NCBI RefSeq assembly: GCF_900107755.1
Contig: NZ_FNQR01000001.1
Location: forward strand, 402,831-466,830
Length of the DNA stretch: 64,000 bases
Direction of reading: 5' to 3'
Source of the DNA: Thalassobacillus cyri
Lineage (GTDB): Bacteria > Bacillota > Bacilli > Bacillales > Halobacillaceae
The notes under the pieces are model-generated. The model ran no database searches. It saw only the letters and a list, made by a program, of their open reading frames with translations, and was not told the origin of the DNA. Each line of letters starts with the position of its first letter. Position 1 is the stretch's first letter. The position numbers and the translations under genes were made by a program. Positions 19,538 through 28,585 of this stretch are shown here, piece by piece.

Positions 19538-20432
19538 ATGAAAACAAGAGGGATTATTTTGGTTTTTGATAGGTGCTGCAGGCTTTGGATTCACTCCTGT
19601 ATTCGTTAAAACAGGCTTTGCCTATAATTATTCTTTAGGACAAATCACGCTCACCCAAATGTTCGTAAGTTTCGTTTTATTATGGGGAATGAGCTTTATG
19701 AAAGGATTATATATACAGGACTTATCAAAGCCTGACATGATAAAAATTTTTGCTACAGGTACGAGTGTAGGACTAACAAGTATTTTCTACTATGGAGCGA
19801 TGCAGTATTTATCTGCTTCTTTAGCTATTATTCTATTATTTCAATTTGTCTGGATTGGTATGCTCTATGAATGGGTGTTTAACAAGGTTAAGCCAACAAA
19901 AATCAACCTCATCGCCACGGTCATTACGTTAACAGGCGTATTTTTGGCCTCTAACATCATGGATGGAAGTGTCTTGGATATACCAGTTTGGGGTCTGATT
20001 CTAGGGCTGCTATCAGGCTTTTCTTACGCGGGGTTTGTGTTTTTCAGTGGTCAAGTGGCTGTTCAATCCCATCCGGTACTCCGAAGTTCATTGATGGTAA
20101 CAGGATCCATGATTCTTGTAAGCCTTGTATTTTTCCGGGATATCCCCACTGTCGATGTCTTTGACGGTCGGTTATGGGCAATCGGGGCTGGGGTTGCACT
20201 GGTTGGTGCAGTCATTCCACCGTTGTTCTTTGCGGGAGGTGCTCCGCTTCTGTCGGGTAGACTTGCTAACGTGCTAAGCTCCATTGAATTACCTGTCGCT
20301 ATTATTTCAGCGATGATTATTCTTAATGAATCGGTTAACGCTTTGCAGTATCTGGGTGTTCTAATGATTATTTTGGCGATTTTCGTTAATGAATCAGGGG
20401 AGCAGTTAATGAAGGTTAGAAATAAATTATAG
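19538..20432 (+). pseudogene. EamA/DMT transporter, frameshift in first helix
   Basis: The main frame (19566-20432) encodes about 288 residues with ten hydrophobic helices and two EamA repeats, but begins at a TTG without any ribosome site and lacks the first part of helix 1. ATG 19538, with TAGGAG seven bases before, reads MKTRGII and then leaves frame in the T-rich stretch near 19555-19565, ending at a stop near 19608. Adding or removing bases in that stretch restores MKTRGI-FWFLIGAAGFGFT. Either a pseudogene or a base-count error; the rest is intact. The family exports metabolites or drugs. Confidence 0.65.
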
Positions 20433-20501
20433 TTTTACTAAACATGGTCTCCCACAGATGGATGTAGTCCTAACCAAAACAGAAAACCTTCGCAATCCCA
20501 T

Positions 20502-20675
20502 TTAGCGGAAATAGAGCATGATTATTATAAAGTAACCAATCATTAAAATAGTAATAAATATCAAAGCTTCGATAATCTCTCCGGTAGTATACTTATGAAA
20601 ATATAAAAGAAAGTAGAGTGGCCAGGAAACGTATGACACTCCGCCCAGCATGTAAAAGAATTTTTTGTCCTCCAT
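20502..20675 (-). CDS. 57-residue two-helix membrane protein
   Basis: ATG at 20675 has a perfect AAGGAGG at five to six bases. The product has two hydrophobic segments (about 8-26 and 34-55) around a short KYTTGEII loop. No family recognised. The quality of the ribosome site and the topology make it a likely real gene that is easily missed by length filters. Confidence 0.6.
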   Translation of the reverse strand: MEDKKFFYMLGGVSYVSWPLYFLLYFHKYTTGEIIEALIFITILMIGYFIIIMLYFR

Positions 20676-20807
20676 GTAATCCTCCTTGAGTCATCAGTAC
20701 TTATTTGTACGATTGAACTCCAGGATAGTTTCATGGATGTGACTATGCCAGAGCCATTTTTGAGCTACTATGTTTTAGTTAAATAACCAGATTATCGTTT
20801 AATAAAA

Positions 20808-20833
20808 AGCATCATCCCTCGTGGGGTGATGCT
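20808..20833 (-). terminator. Terminator of the EmrE-like transporter gene
   Basis: Stem AGCATCATCCC / GGGGTGATGCT, followed on the minus strand by TTTTTATT. Confidence 0.8.
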
Positions 20834-20923
20834 TTCCTTGTTCACATGCTCTTGGTTAACTCCGCTGGTTTATACTTCTACTGCCTTAACGTTCCTCGTG
20901 AATCCTTTCGTCATTTCAGGAGT

Positions 20924-21913
20924 TTATAAAGCTCCATATGATTTCCTTTTATCTGCTTCCTTGATCACGGTTGGAGAGATCTTTTTCGTAAAATAACTAT
21001 GAAGAATCATCCCGAAAATGATAATGAACAGACCAAGCAGTGCGAGACCTCCTGGAATAGGAGCCGCTAGCAGCCATGCTTCCCCAATCAGGACAAATAG
21101 TACCTGTGTGGACTGTGTCGCTTCTACGGCAGCTAATTTTCCTTGATGTTGTCTTGCACTGTCTGTTGCAATAAAAAATAAGGTGGTTGCGATCACCCCG
21201 GAAAATATTGCCACAATGAACGTTTGCAGCAGCTGGCCCGAAGATGGCGGGCCTGCGGTAATGAAGCCCAAAGCACTGATGATCAGCCAGAAGGGAAGAC
21301 TTGCTAACGTCATACCCAGCACACGTTGAAAGGTATCCAATCTCCCGCTGCAGACATCCATCATTTTCCGGTTCCCCAACGGATAAGCGAATGCTGCGAG
21401 AACTACCGGTAGTACACCAATCATTATTTCAGCAGGTGATAACTGGTTCGCTTTTTGAAACTGAATCAGTCCAACTCCAAACAGGATGAAAAGCGAGATG
21501 AAAAGTGCTCTAGCCTGGAGTTTGTTCCGTACTTTAACGGGACCTTGTTCGGTTTCAATAGTTTGAAAAAAAAGCGGTCCTAATAATGTCCCTGCTACAA
21601 TCGTCAGCTGCCAGGTTCCGGCGACTAACCAGCCAGGACCATAAGCCGCAGCATAGGTGAGCGGGGCATAAAATAAAACAAATCCGACAAAGCTCCAACC
21701 CAGCCAGTGAAAAGGCTGCTTGCGCATTTCAACAAACAGTTGCCTGCCATTTTGCCTTAGGAGTACAATGATAACTAAAAACGGCACCATAAAAATAAAA
21801 CGTAAGGAGGAGCTCCACAGCCAGCTACCCCCGGATAGCTCCATTGACCGGTTTAAAATGAAGGTCACCGCAAAGAAGACAGAGGCAAGTATTCCAATAA
21901 GTATTTCTTTCAT
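20924..21913 (-). CDS. DMT-superfamily efflux transporter (EmrE-like, ten helices)
   Basis: 329 residues with about ten membrane helices. The start MKEILIGILASVFFAVTFIL NRSME fits the multidrug-resistance efflux branch of the drug/metabolite transporter superfamily (Pfam EmrE, PF13536) rather than plain EamA. It is transcribed away from an XRE-cupin regulator with a 114-base shared control region, so that regulator probably controls it. Substrate unknown. A terminator follows at 20808-20833. Confidence 0.8.
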   Translation of the reverse strand: MKEILIGILASVFFAVTFILNRSMELSGGSWLWSSSLRFIFMVPFLVIIVLLRQNGRQLFVEMRKQPFHWLGWSFVGFVLFYAPLTYAAAYGPGWLVAGTWQLTIVAGTLLGPLFFQTIETEQGPVKVRNKLQARALFISLFILFGVGLIQFQKANQLSPAEIMIGVLPVVLAAFAYPLGNRKMMDVCSGRLDTFQRVLGMTLASLPFWLIISALGFITAGPPSSGQLLQTFIVAIFSGVIATTLFFIATDSARQHQGKLAAVEATQSTQVLFVLIGEAWLLAAPIPGGLALLGLFIIIFGMILHSYFTKKISPTVIKEADKRKSYGAL

Positions 21914-22027
21914 ATCATCCCCGCTTTTTCTTTTAATGAGTGATATACTATACTATATTTTATATAAACTATATTATACATATGTTTGCTGTGACTGACC
22001 AGTGACTTTATTTTATGGAGGAATTAT
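21914..22027. promoter_or_regulatory. Divergent control region with direct repeats
   Basis: ACTATATT occurs at 21952-21959 and 21968-21975, 16 bases apart, within a very AT-rich stretch (TATACTATACTATATTTTA). This is a likely binding place for the XRE-cupin regulator; both promoters must lie here. Confidence 0.4.
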
Positions 22028-22600
22028 ATGAACGACGAAAAGAAAGAAGTGGAGAAGTTAGCAAAGCAGGTGGGTATAACGTTAAGAAGGATCAGAAACG
22101 AAAAAGGAATCAGCCTGAACCAACTCGGAGACTTAACAGGAGTCAGTCCGCTGACCCTTGGAAAGGTTGAAAGAGGAGAAGCCAACCCCTCGCTCACCGT
22201 GATCTGGAAAATAGCCAATGGGCTGATGATTCCTATTTCGGTACTGCTTAATGAACATGGCGAAGTAAAGATATCTCGTAACCACGAGGGGAACAGGGTA
22301 TGGAGTGCGAATGAAGCCTGTCGGTTAGAACCGATGTTTGATGCGTCGACCTATGGGTCAATGGAAGTGCACCGTGCTTTTTTGCAGCCTGGGCAGGAAT
22401 ATGCGCCAGGAGCACATCAGCCTGGTGTGATCGAATATGTAACGGTGATGGAGGGAGAGTTGAAGGTGAAGGTGGACGACGAATCTTACCATCTTTATGC
22501 ATATGATTCGATTAAATTCAACGGCGACCGGGAGCATGCCTATATCAATCCAACCGAAGATACTTCGGTTTTACACTTTGTAATGACTTATGCCAAATGA
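22028..22600 (+). CDS. XRE-family regulator with C-terminal cupin domain
   Basis: 190 residues. Helix-turn-helix at about 15-70 (ISLNQLGDLTGVSPLTLGKV), cupin domain at about 105-188 with GQEYAPGAHQPGVIEYVTV and the later REHAYINP. Proteins with this layout sense a small ligand in the cupin barrel and often repress an adjacent transporter, here the divergent EmrE-like gene. ATG 22028 follows GGAGGAATTAT. Confidence 0.88.
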   Translation: MNDEKKEVEKLAKQVGITLRRIRNEKGISLNQLGDLTGVSPLTLGKVERGEANPSLTVIWKIANGLMIPISVLLNEHGEVKISRNHEGNRVWSANEACRLEPMFDASTYGSMEVHRAFLQPGQEYAPGAHQPGVIEYVTVMEGELKVKVDDESYHLYAYDSIKFNGDREHAYINPTEDTSVLHFVMTYAK

Positions 22601-22695
22601 CGATAAAAAAGTGTTTTGATTCCGGAGTTAAAGTAGTTATGTACTTTCCAATCAAATGGCTTAATTGATCGTACGCTGCCGTAAAAGGTAAAAAT

Positions 22696-22733
22696 AAAAT
22701 GAGCACTTACCTATTGATGATAAGCGCCATTTT
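22696..22733. terminator. Bidirectional terminator
   Basis: AAAATGAGCACTTA pairs with TAAGCGCCATTTT (two mismatches). T-rich on the minus side (ATTTTTA). It can serve both the cupin regulator and the CHRD gene. Confidence 0.6.
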
Positions 22734-22814
22734 ACTTCACCCCGTAAACTTTAAATATAACTTTCATAAGCCTGTTCATACTTTATGGTAGCTATATAGA
22801 AAGTGGTGGCGGCC

Positions 22815-23255
22815 TTAATAGCGTTTATCGAGCGGGATAATTTGTCCTCTGATTTCTCCACCAGGGTTTTGTTCTGTATGAGCGTTTACGTACGTGAGTT
22901 CTTTACGCATAAGTTTCAGTAAATCACTGACATTGTCTACTCCCACATCATTGTCCTCAATGTCTTTATCTTTAATAATTCCAGTGATGACCCCTCGTCG
23001 GGTGCTTATCCCATTTTGTTGTTCCAACGTCATTAAATCAGCTCCGAAAAGGAAAACGAGCACAGGGCCATTTACATCACGTGCACCAAAGTGGATATGC
23101 GCTTGAACGAAATTCTCTATATCTTCAACTTCCAGCTGAAATTTGATTTTAGTACAGTCTTTATGCGCAAGGAATTTAGCAACTCCAAATGCTCGAGTAT
23201 CCACTGGAGGCACTTCATTTTTACCTTTTAGTTTTGCGATAAACTTATTTTCCAT
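22815..23255 (-). CDS. CHRD-domain protein
   Basis: 146 residues from ATG 23255, eight bases after AGGAGG; GTG 23264 overlaps the site. The CHRD pattern is seen as KLKGKNEVPPVDTRAFGVA, VQAHIHFGARDVNGPVLVFL, and the end VNAHTEQNPGGEIRGQI. CHRD domains occur in extracellular and metazoan chordin proteins; the bacterial role is unknown. No signal peptide is seen, so it may be cytoplasmic or spore-associated. Confidence 0.88.
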   Translation of the reverse strand: MENKFIAKLKGKNEVPPVDTRAFGVAKFLAHKDCTKIKFQLEVEDIENFVQAHIHFGARDVNGPVLVFLFGADLMTLEQQNGISTRRGVITGIIKDKDIEDNDVGVDNVSDLLKLMRKELTYVNAHTEQNPGGEIRGQIIPLDKRY

Positions 23256-23264
23256 CCTATTCAC

Positions 23265-23695
23265 CTCCTGTATAAACTACTTTATTTTATGTATGAAAAA
23301 TGAACTTGTATAGGTTAGAAGATTACTGTATGAAAAAAGGCACCCTTTGAACGGTATAAGTTTGGGCAAAGGGAGGGAGTGAAATCATGTCCAGGTCAGC
23401 AAGTGAACAAGATTTAGTAAGAGTAGTAGAAATGCCTGGTGAATAAAATAGAGAGAAAAAGTGGCTTACCCAAAATAGGGTAAGCGTTTTTCGTTACTTA
23501 GCAATCTGAAAGAAATTTCTCGAAACCGTTCGTGATACACTTTAAAAATATGATCAGAGCGTAAAGGGGGCGTGTGTTTGGTCGCGATGATGGAGGGAGA
23601 AGGGTTATTTTCGAAAGGTAAAACGCTTGTCATTCATCGTAAAGTAATGGATTATGGATAAGTATGTCATTTATATATAGGTTATGGAGGATATT
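23265..23695. other. Intergenic with hairpins and two tiny frames
   Basis: A stem CCCTTTG / CAAAGGG (23344-23373), a terminator-like stem GCTTACCC / GGGTAAGC followed by GTTTTT (23464-23491), and two short frames with ribosome sites: 19 residues at 23387-23446 (after GGGAGGGAG) and 27 residues from TTG 23578 to 23661 (after AAAGGGGG). Either could be a leader peptide for the drug exporter downstream; neither is certain. Confidence 0.35.
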
Positions 23696-25135
23696 ATGGA
23701 AACACAGCTTAATAGAAAAATCATTCTTATTACGTTTATGATCGGTGCGTTTTTTGCTGTTTTAAATGAGACTTTGCTCAATATCGCCTTGACGGAACTG
23801 ATGGTTGTATTTGATCTTGAGGCGGCAACAGTGCAGTGGATGGCGACAGGCTTCATGCTTGTAATGGGAGTGCTGATGCCGATATCTGCGCTGTTGATAC
23901 AGTGGTTTACCACCAGACAGATGTTCATCGGAGTCATGTCGGTCTTTTTAGCAGGCACGATCATAGCTGCATCTGCCATTAATTTTCCGATGTTGTTGAC
24001 AGGGAGGATGGTCCAGGCGGTTGGAACAGGCCTGCTGATTCCGGTCATCATGAATGCGCTCTTGCTGCTTTATCCCCCGGAGGTGCGCGGGAGAATCATG
24101 GGAACATTCGGACTTGTCATCATGTTCGCCCCCGCCATCGGACCGACGTTATCTGGCGTGATCGTGGACTTTTTAGGATGGCGATGGTTGTTCATCACGG
24201 TCATTCCCTTTGCCGTATTCTCCATTCTTTTTGGCGTGAAATATTTACAAAATGTCGGAGAAGTAACGCGCCCCAAGGCGGATATCCTTTCCATTGTTCT
24301 GTCATCGATCGGAATTGGAGGAATCGTCTATGGCTTCAGTAGTGCCGGAGAAAGCGGGGAAGGGTTTTCATCGGTTTCTATTCTAGCAATCCTGGGAATC
24401 AGTTTCGTAAGTTTAATCCTCTTTGTTGTTCGCCAGTTGAAAATTGACGAACCTTTGCTGGATGTTCGTGTTTTTACGTATAAAAGTTATGCAAGAGGTA
24501 TCATTATTTTTGTAATTGTCATTATGGCCATGTTTGCTTCGGAAATTGTCATGCCGATGTACTTGCAAGGACCGCTCGGTTATTCAGCGAAAGTAGCTGG
24601 ATTACTGCTCTTGCCAGGAGCTTTGCTGAATGGGTTGATGTCTCCCGTCATGGGGACGCTATTTGATAAATTCGGTCCAAGAAAGCTGATTATACCAGGA
24701 ACGGTGGTATTAACAGGCGTCATGATTTTCTTCAGTAACCTAGGTCCGGCTATTCCGATCTGGATCTTCATTTTTTCGTATATGGTTTTGATGCTTTCGG
24801 TTTCAGCGATATTAATGCCGGCGCAAACCAATGCCTTGAATGAACTTCCGAAGCATTTGTACCCTCATGGCACGGCTATTGCCAATACGTTACAGCCGAT
24901 CGGGGGCGCACTGGGCGTATCGATATTCGTTAGTATCATGAGCCAGGGACAGAATAATTATCTGGATGAACAATCCGGTTCGGTTACGCAAAAGGTAATG
25001 GATGAAGCAATGATTATCGGGGTGCACCATGCCTATTGGTTTGCACTTGCCTTAAGTATCGGAGCGTTTATCATTGCATTATTTATTAGAAAGGCAGTAG
25101 CTCCTGATTTTGAGCCGGAAGGAAATGAACAATAG
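23696..25135 (+). CDS. MFS drug exporter, DHA2 (EmrB/QacA, LmrB-like)
   Basis: 479 residues with about 14 membrane helices. ATG 23696 is chosen because TGGAGG lies seven bases before it. Marks of the DHA2 family: LNETLLNIALTELM in helix 1, VQWMATGFMLVMGVLMP in helix 2, GRMVQAVGTGLLIPV (motif C region is GPTLSGVIVDFLGWRW). It should expel drugs or toxic compounds by proton antiport. No adjacent TetR or MarR gene is present. Terminator at 25152-25183. Confidence 0.9.
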   Translation: METQLNRKIILITFMIGAFFAVLNETLLNIALTELMVVFDLEAATVQWMATGFMLVMGVLMPISALLIQWFTTRQMFIGVMSVFLAGTIIAASAINFPMLLTGRMVQAVGTGLLIPVIMNALLLLYPPEVRGRIMGTFGLVIMFAPAIGPTLSGVIVDFLGWRWLFITVIPFAVFSILFGVKYLQNVGEVTRPKADILSIVLSSIGIGGIVYGFSSAGESGEGFSSVSILAILGISFVSLILFVVRQLKIDEPLLDVRVFTYKSYARGIIIFVIVIMAMFASEIVMPMYLQGPLGYSAKVAGLLLLPGALLNGLMSPVMGTLFDKFGPRKLIIPGTVVLTGVMIFFSNLGPAIPIWIFIFSYMVLMLSVSAILMPAQTNALNELPKHLYPHGTAIANTLQPIGGALGVSIFVSIMSQGQNNYLDEQSGSVTQKVMDEAMIIGVHHAYWFALALSIGAFIIALFIRKAVAPDFEPEGNEQ

Positions 25136-25151
25136 AATTCTCGTTTGTAAT

Positions 25152-25183
25152 AAAAATGAAGCCTGCCATGGGGCTTCATTTTT
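25152..25183 (+). terminator. Rho-independent terminator
   Basis: AAAATGAAGCC / GGGCTTCATTTTT stem after the MFS gene. Confidence 0.8.
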
Positions 25184-25250
25184 ATATATGCAGTATCGGC
25201 CAGCTGCACATGAAAGGTTTACTTAAGGAAGGGGATTTATATCAACAAAA

Positions 25251-25287
25251 AGGTGCCTGCTCCTTCCACTTCGAGAGACAGGCACCT
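25251..25287 (-). terminator. GTGCCTG-type hairpin, copy 2, acting as alaT terminator
   Basis: AGGTGCCTG pairs perfectly with CAGGCACCT; on the minus strand TTTTTGTT follows. It sits 16 bases after the aminotransferase stop and belongs to the dispersed hairpin family. Confidence 0.7.
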
Positions 25288-25302
25288 GAAAATTCTATCA
25301 CT

Positions 25303-26496
25303 TTATCCTGAAGATTTAAGCGATGCAGTCGCCGGGTTGATTCGTTTTTCTACAAACCTCTTGATACGATTCATCGCTTCATCCAGCTGCTTGATCGAGG
25401 TAGCATAGGAACAGCGGACATAGCCTTCGCCATTTGCTCCGAAGACTTCTCCTGGTACGACGGCAACATGCTCTTCCTGAAGCAGCTGCTCGGCAAATTC
25501 AGCTGAGCTTAATCCAGTTGCTTTTATGGATGGGAAGGCGTAAAATGCCCCGCCTGGATTTGGACAGTCGAGCCCAATCTCATTCAAACTGCTGACGATC
25601 AGGTTCCTTCGTTGCTTATAGCTTTCCAGCATGTGCTGTACACTTTCTCTACCATTTTTCATCGCCTCTAAGGCAGCGTGCTGGGCCATCGTTGGGGCAC
25701 ACATCATCGTATACTGATGAATTTTTACCATGGCGGAAATGATTTCAGAAGGACCGGTGGCATAGCCGAGTCGCCAGCCTGTCATGGCAAATGCTTTGGA
25801 GAACCCGCTGATTAAAATCGTCCGTTCCTTCATGCCACTAATGGTTGGGAAACTGGTGTACGGCTCGTCATAAGTGAGCTCGGCGTAGATTTCATCCGAC
25901 AGAACGAGCAGATCGTGCTTTGCAATTACTTTCCCAAGTTGTTCCAACTCTTTTTTCTCCAAAAAGGTACCCGTCGGATTATTTGGATTGCACAACATAA
26001 TCGCTTTCGTGTTTGGGGTAATGGCTGCCTCGATCTGTTCCGGTTGCACTTTAAAGTCATCTTCCGCTTTTGTTTGAATCGTGACTGGAGTTCCACCGGC
26101 CAGTGTGATGGCCGGTACATAAGCAACAAAGCTCGGTTCCACGACGATCACTTCATCCCCAGGATTGACAATCGCCCGCAATGCGAGATCAATCGCCTGA
26201 CTTGCTCCAACGGAAACAATTACCTGGTCACTTGCATCATAGGATAAGCCAAAACTTCTATTTAGGTAGGCACTGATTTCCTCCCGCAGCTCGATCATTC
26301 CGGCATTTTCGGTGTAAGAGGTATAGCCCTGTTCGAGCGCATGAAAGCTTTGCTCGATAAAGCTCCATGGGGTTACGAAATCAGGCTCACCGACCCCAAG
26401 GGAAATGACGTCATCCATCTGGGCTGCCAAATCAAAAAAACGTCGGATTCCGGATGGCTTCAGATCTGCTACTTGTTTGGATAGATATTGATTCAT
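25303..26496 (-). CDS. alaT: PLP-dependent aminotransferase, AlaT-like
   Basis: 397 residues of the class I/II fold. PLP lysine in LISGFSKAFAMTGWRLGY, Asn-Pro pocket CNPNNPTGTF, and the N-terminal SLGVGEPDFVTPW. Its start overlaps the Lrp-type regulator stop by four bases (ATGA), the arrangement known for B. subtilis alaR-alaT, where AlaT is the main alanine transaminase. By sequence alone a PatA-type role cannot be excluded. Confidence 0.82.
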   Translation of the reverse strand: MNQYLSKQVADLKPSGIRRFFDLAAQMDDVISLGVGEPDFVTPWSFIEQSFHALEQGYTSYTENAGMIELREEISAYLNRSFGLSYDASDQVIVSVGASQAIDLALRAIVNPGDEVIVVEPSFVAYVPAITLAGGTPVTIQTKAEDDFKVQPEQIEAAITPNTKAIMLCNPNNPTGTFLEKKELEQLGKVIAKHDLLVLSDEIYAELTYDEPYTSFPTISGMKERTILISGFSKAFAMTGWRLGYATGPSEIISAMVKIHQYTMMCAPTMAQHAALEAMKNGRESVQHMLESYKQRRNLIVSSLNEIGLDCPNPGGAFYAFPSIKATGLSSAEFAEQLLQEEHVAVVPGEVFGANGEGYVRCSYATSIKQLDEAMNRIKRFVEKRINPATASLKSSG

Positions 26497-26990
26497 GGCG
26501 ATACCACAATTCTTTTATCGTCATCATCTTCATCTTCCAGGATGATGCCGTCATGCTTATACTTTTTCAACACGAAATGGGTCGTCGTTGAAAGGACAGA
26601 ATCGAGTGTCGATAATTTTTCAGAAATGAAATGGCCGATTTCCATCATCGTACTTCCTCTTACGGAAACGGACAGATCGTAAGCGCCAGACATCAGATAC
26701 ACGGCTTTCACTTCTGGAAAACGATAAATGCGTTCCGCTACTTTATCAAAACCAACCCCACGGGCAGGCGTGACTTTTACATCTACCATCGCAGTCACTT
26801 CTTCTTCATTCTCCACCTTCGCCCAGTCAATGAGTGTTGAATAACCGAGGATGGCTTTCTTTTTTTCCAAACTCGCGATCAATTCCTCGATTTCTTCTTT
26901 ACTTTTACCCATCAGTTTCGCGATTTTTTCAACTTTCAGGTTGGCATTCTTTTCAATCAGTCTCAGTAATTCTACTTCTGTTTCTATCAT
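26493..26990 (-). CDS. alaR: Lrp/AsnC-family regulator, AlaR-like
   Basis: 165 residues: N-terminal winged helix (ENANLKVEKIAKLMGKSKEE) and C-terminal RAM/Lrp ligand domain (about 65-150, with FPEVKAVYLMSGAYDLSVSV). It is co-transcribed with the aminotransferase and probably controls it in response to alanine. The long upstream intergenic stretch carries a degenerate repeat array. Confidence 0.85.
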   Translation of the reverse strand: MIETEVELLRLIEKNANLKVEKIAKLMGKSKEEIEELIASLEKKKAILGYSTLIDWAKVENEEEVTAMVDVKVTPARGVGFDKVAERIYRFPEVKAVYLMSGAYDLSVSVRGSTMMEIGHFISEKLSTLDSVLSTTTHFVLKKYKHDGIILEDEDDDDKRIVVSP

Positions 26991-27111
26991 TTGGAACCCT
27001 CACTTTTCAAAGTTACATATGCATCATTCTATCATAACTAAAACATAATCCTCACATAGGGAGGAGAGTTTTTGTACGAAGAAAGGGGGCAGGCCCCTTT
27101 CAGTCGTTCGT

Positions 27112-27250
27112 TGTCTAGTAAATCAATGATTGTCTCGTATAAATTTTTGGTTTTGTCTATTAAATTACTGGAAATATCTGGTTAATTCACGAAAATGTCT
27201 AGTATATTCCATGCTTGTCTAGTAAATGAACGTTTTGTCTCGTAAAAGGT
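27112..27250. repeat. Degenerate ~21-bp array, family 2, seven units
   Basis: TGTCT (one TATCT) followed by A/C-GTAAAT-like sequence starts at 27112, 27131, 27154, 27175, 27196, 27216 and 27236: steps of 19, 23, 21, 21, 20 and 20 bases. The core is TTGTCTAGTAAAT and the rest is variable. It fills the space between alaR and the convergent-side lipoprotein gene. A separate stem GAAAGGGG / CCCCTTTC precedes it at 27080-27101. The core differs from the family 1 arrays. Confidence 0.75.
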
Positions 27251-27287
27251 AGGGTTTTCATTCTTGTTACTGCTTTATGAAAAACGC

Positions 27288-28400
27288 TTATTGATAATTG
27301 ACGATGGCCGGACCAGGGTCTAGTTTTACTACGTCCATTGGCTTAAGTACCGGTTCATCTTTATTATAAAAGATTTTGAAGCCGCCGTACTGGGACGTGT
27401 CATCACGGACGAATTTCCGGTACAGGGTCTGCTTGTCCCTGGAAGCTCCCCATCCATCGAAATTCAGCGCTACTTCGACGTTATCGGTCGGCTGGACGGC
27501 GTCTTTATTTGTCAGTACGCCATCGGTGAACTGGTGGACGAGGACGAATTTATCCGGCAGGTCATTTTTCCCGACGATCTCGGACAAGTACTCAACTGCT
27601 TCCTGGACTTCTTTTCCGTCGACTTGACCAAGGTCTTCACCGGGAACTTCTCCTTCTTCGACACGGAATTCCGTATCGATGGCGAGATGGACATAAGGGA
27701 GCTTCAGCCATTTTTCAATCAATTTAACCTGATTCATGACGGAGTCTGTGCCGAGCTGGATATCGAGGAGGAGCAGGGCATTGTTTTTCTCAGCAAGCTT
27801 CGCATATTTCTCAATATCCTCTTCGGGTGTCATGCGATAGAATTTACCATTTGGGCCGGGATCGCGTTGAGCCACTGTCGTAATCAGCTCAATGGTCGGA
27901 ATGGCTGGCCGCTCCGGATCGGCATCGGAATAGGCCTGTGTCTGTTTTTTTAATTTTTCCATCATGGCTTCTGGCTCCATTTCACCGAGGATCCCCATGT
28001 TTTCTGAGTTCGGGTGGCCGTAAAAAGCGACGAGCCGGTTGTTTTTCAGTGGACCATCAGTTTGATCGTCGGCACCTTTGACAAGCATCTGGCCGACAGG
28101 AACCGACCGTTTGGAATTATCGACTCCTTCCGTCTGGGACTCCGGCATGTTTTTAAGCTCTTTCTCAGACAGCTTTTGTTTAAGAGGCTTGGCATCCTCG
28201 GAAGGCTGCAATGCTTTGTAAGGCTGGGAGGATTTTTTTTCATCCTCATCCTTTTTCTTGGAGGTGTCTTTGGTTTCATTTTGTTGTGTTTCTTCTGTGT
28301 TGTTTTTCTCGTCTTCTGCCTCCCGCGTGTTAGAATCGGAACAGGCCGCAAGGAGCAGGATGACTGTCATGCTTGAGACTAAGAATGACCGTTTTTTCAA
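27288..28400 (-). CDS. Lipoprotein, unknown function
   Basis: 370 residues from TTG 28400, eight bases after AAGGATG. Signal peptide MKKRSFLVSSMTVILLLAAC is a clear lipobox. A long Glu/Lys/Asn-rich linker (about 20-95) follows, then a compact domain with LVAFYGHPNSENMGILGEM, LLLLDIQLGTDSVMNQVKL, LPYVHLAIDTEFRV and KFVLVHQF, which looks like a TIM-barrel (glycosidase-like) succession of strands. I cannot assign a substrate; this layout is seen in Bacillaceae hypothetical lipoproteins. Confidence 0.7.
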   Translation of the reverse strand: MKKRSFLVSSMTVILLLAACSDSNTREAEDEKNNTEETQQNETKDTSKKKDEDEKKSSQPYKALQPSEDAKPLKQKLSEKELKNMPESQTEGVDNSKRSVPVGQMLVKGADDQTDGPLKNNRLVAFYGHPNSENMGILGEMEPEAMMEKLKKQTQAYSDADPERPAIPTIELITTVAQRDPGPNGKFYRMTPEEDIEKYAKLAEKNNALLLLDIQLGTDSVMNQVKLIEKWLKLPYVHLAIDTEFRVEEGEVPGEDLGQVDGKEVQEAVEYLSEIVGKNDLPDKFVLVHQFTDGVLTNKDAVQPTDNVEVALNFDGWGASRDKQTLYRKFVRDDTSQYGGFKIFYNKDEPVLKPMDVVKLDPGPAIVNYQ

Positions 28401-28585
28401 TGGGTACACATCCTTATCGTTTTAATGATTAATAGAAAAAGCAGCCTGTATTTTATCATAGGATATCAGCTGCAAGCAGGATTTAACGCATTTGAAATCT
28501 AATTATTATAGAGATGTTAATGAAATATACCCTGCCACTGGCAAATCATGCATACATTTTTTAATAAATAGAAAAGGAGATCATT

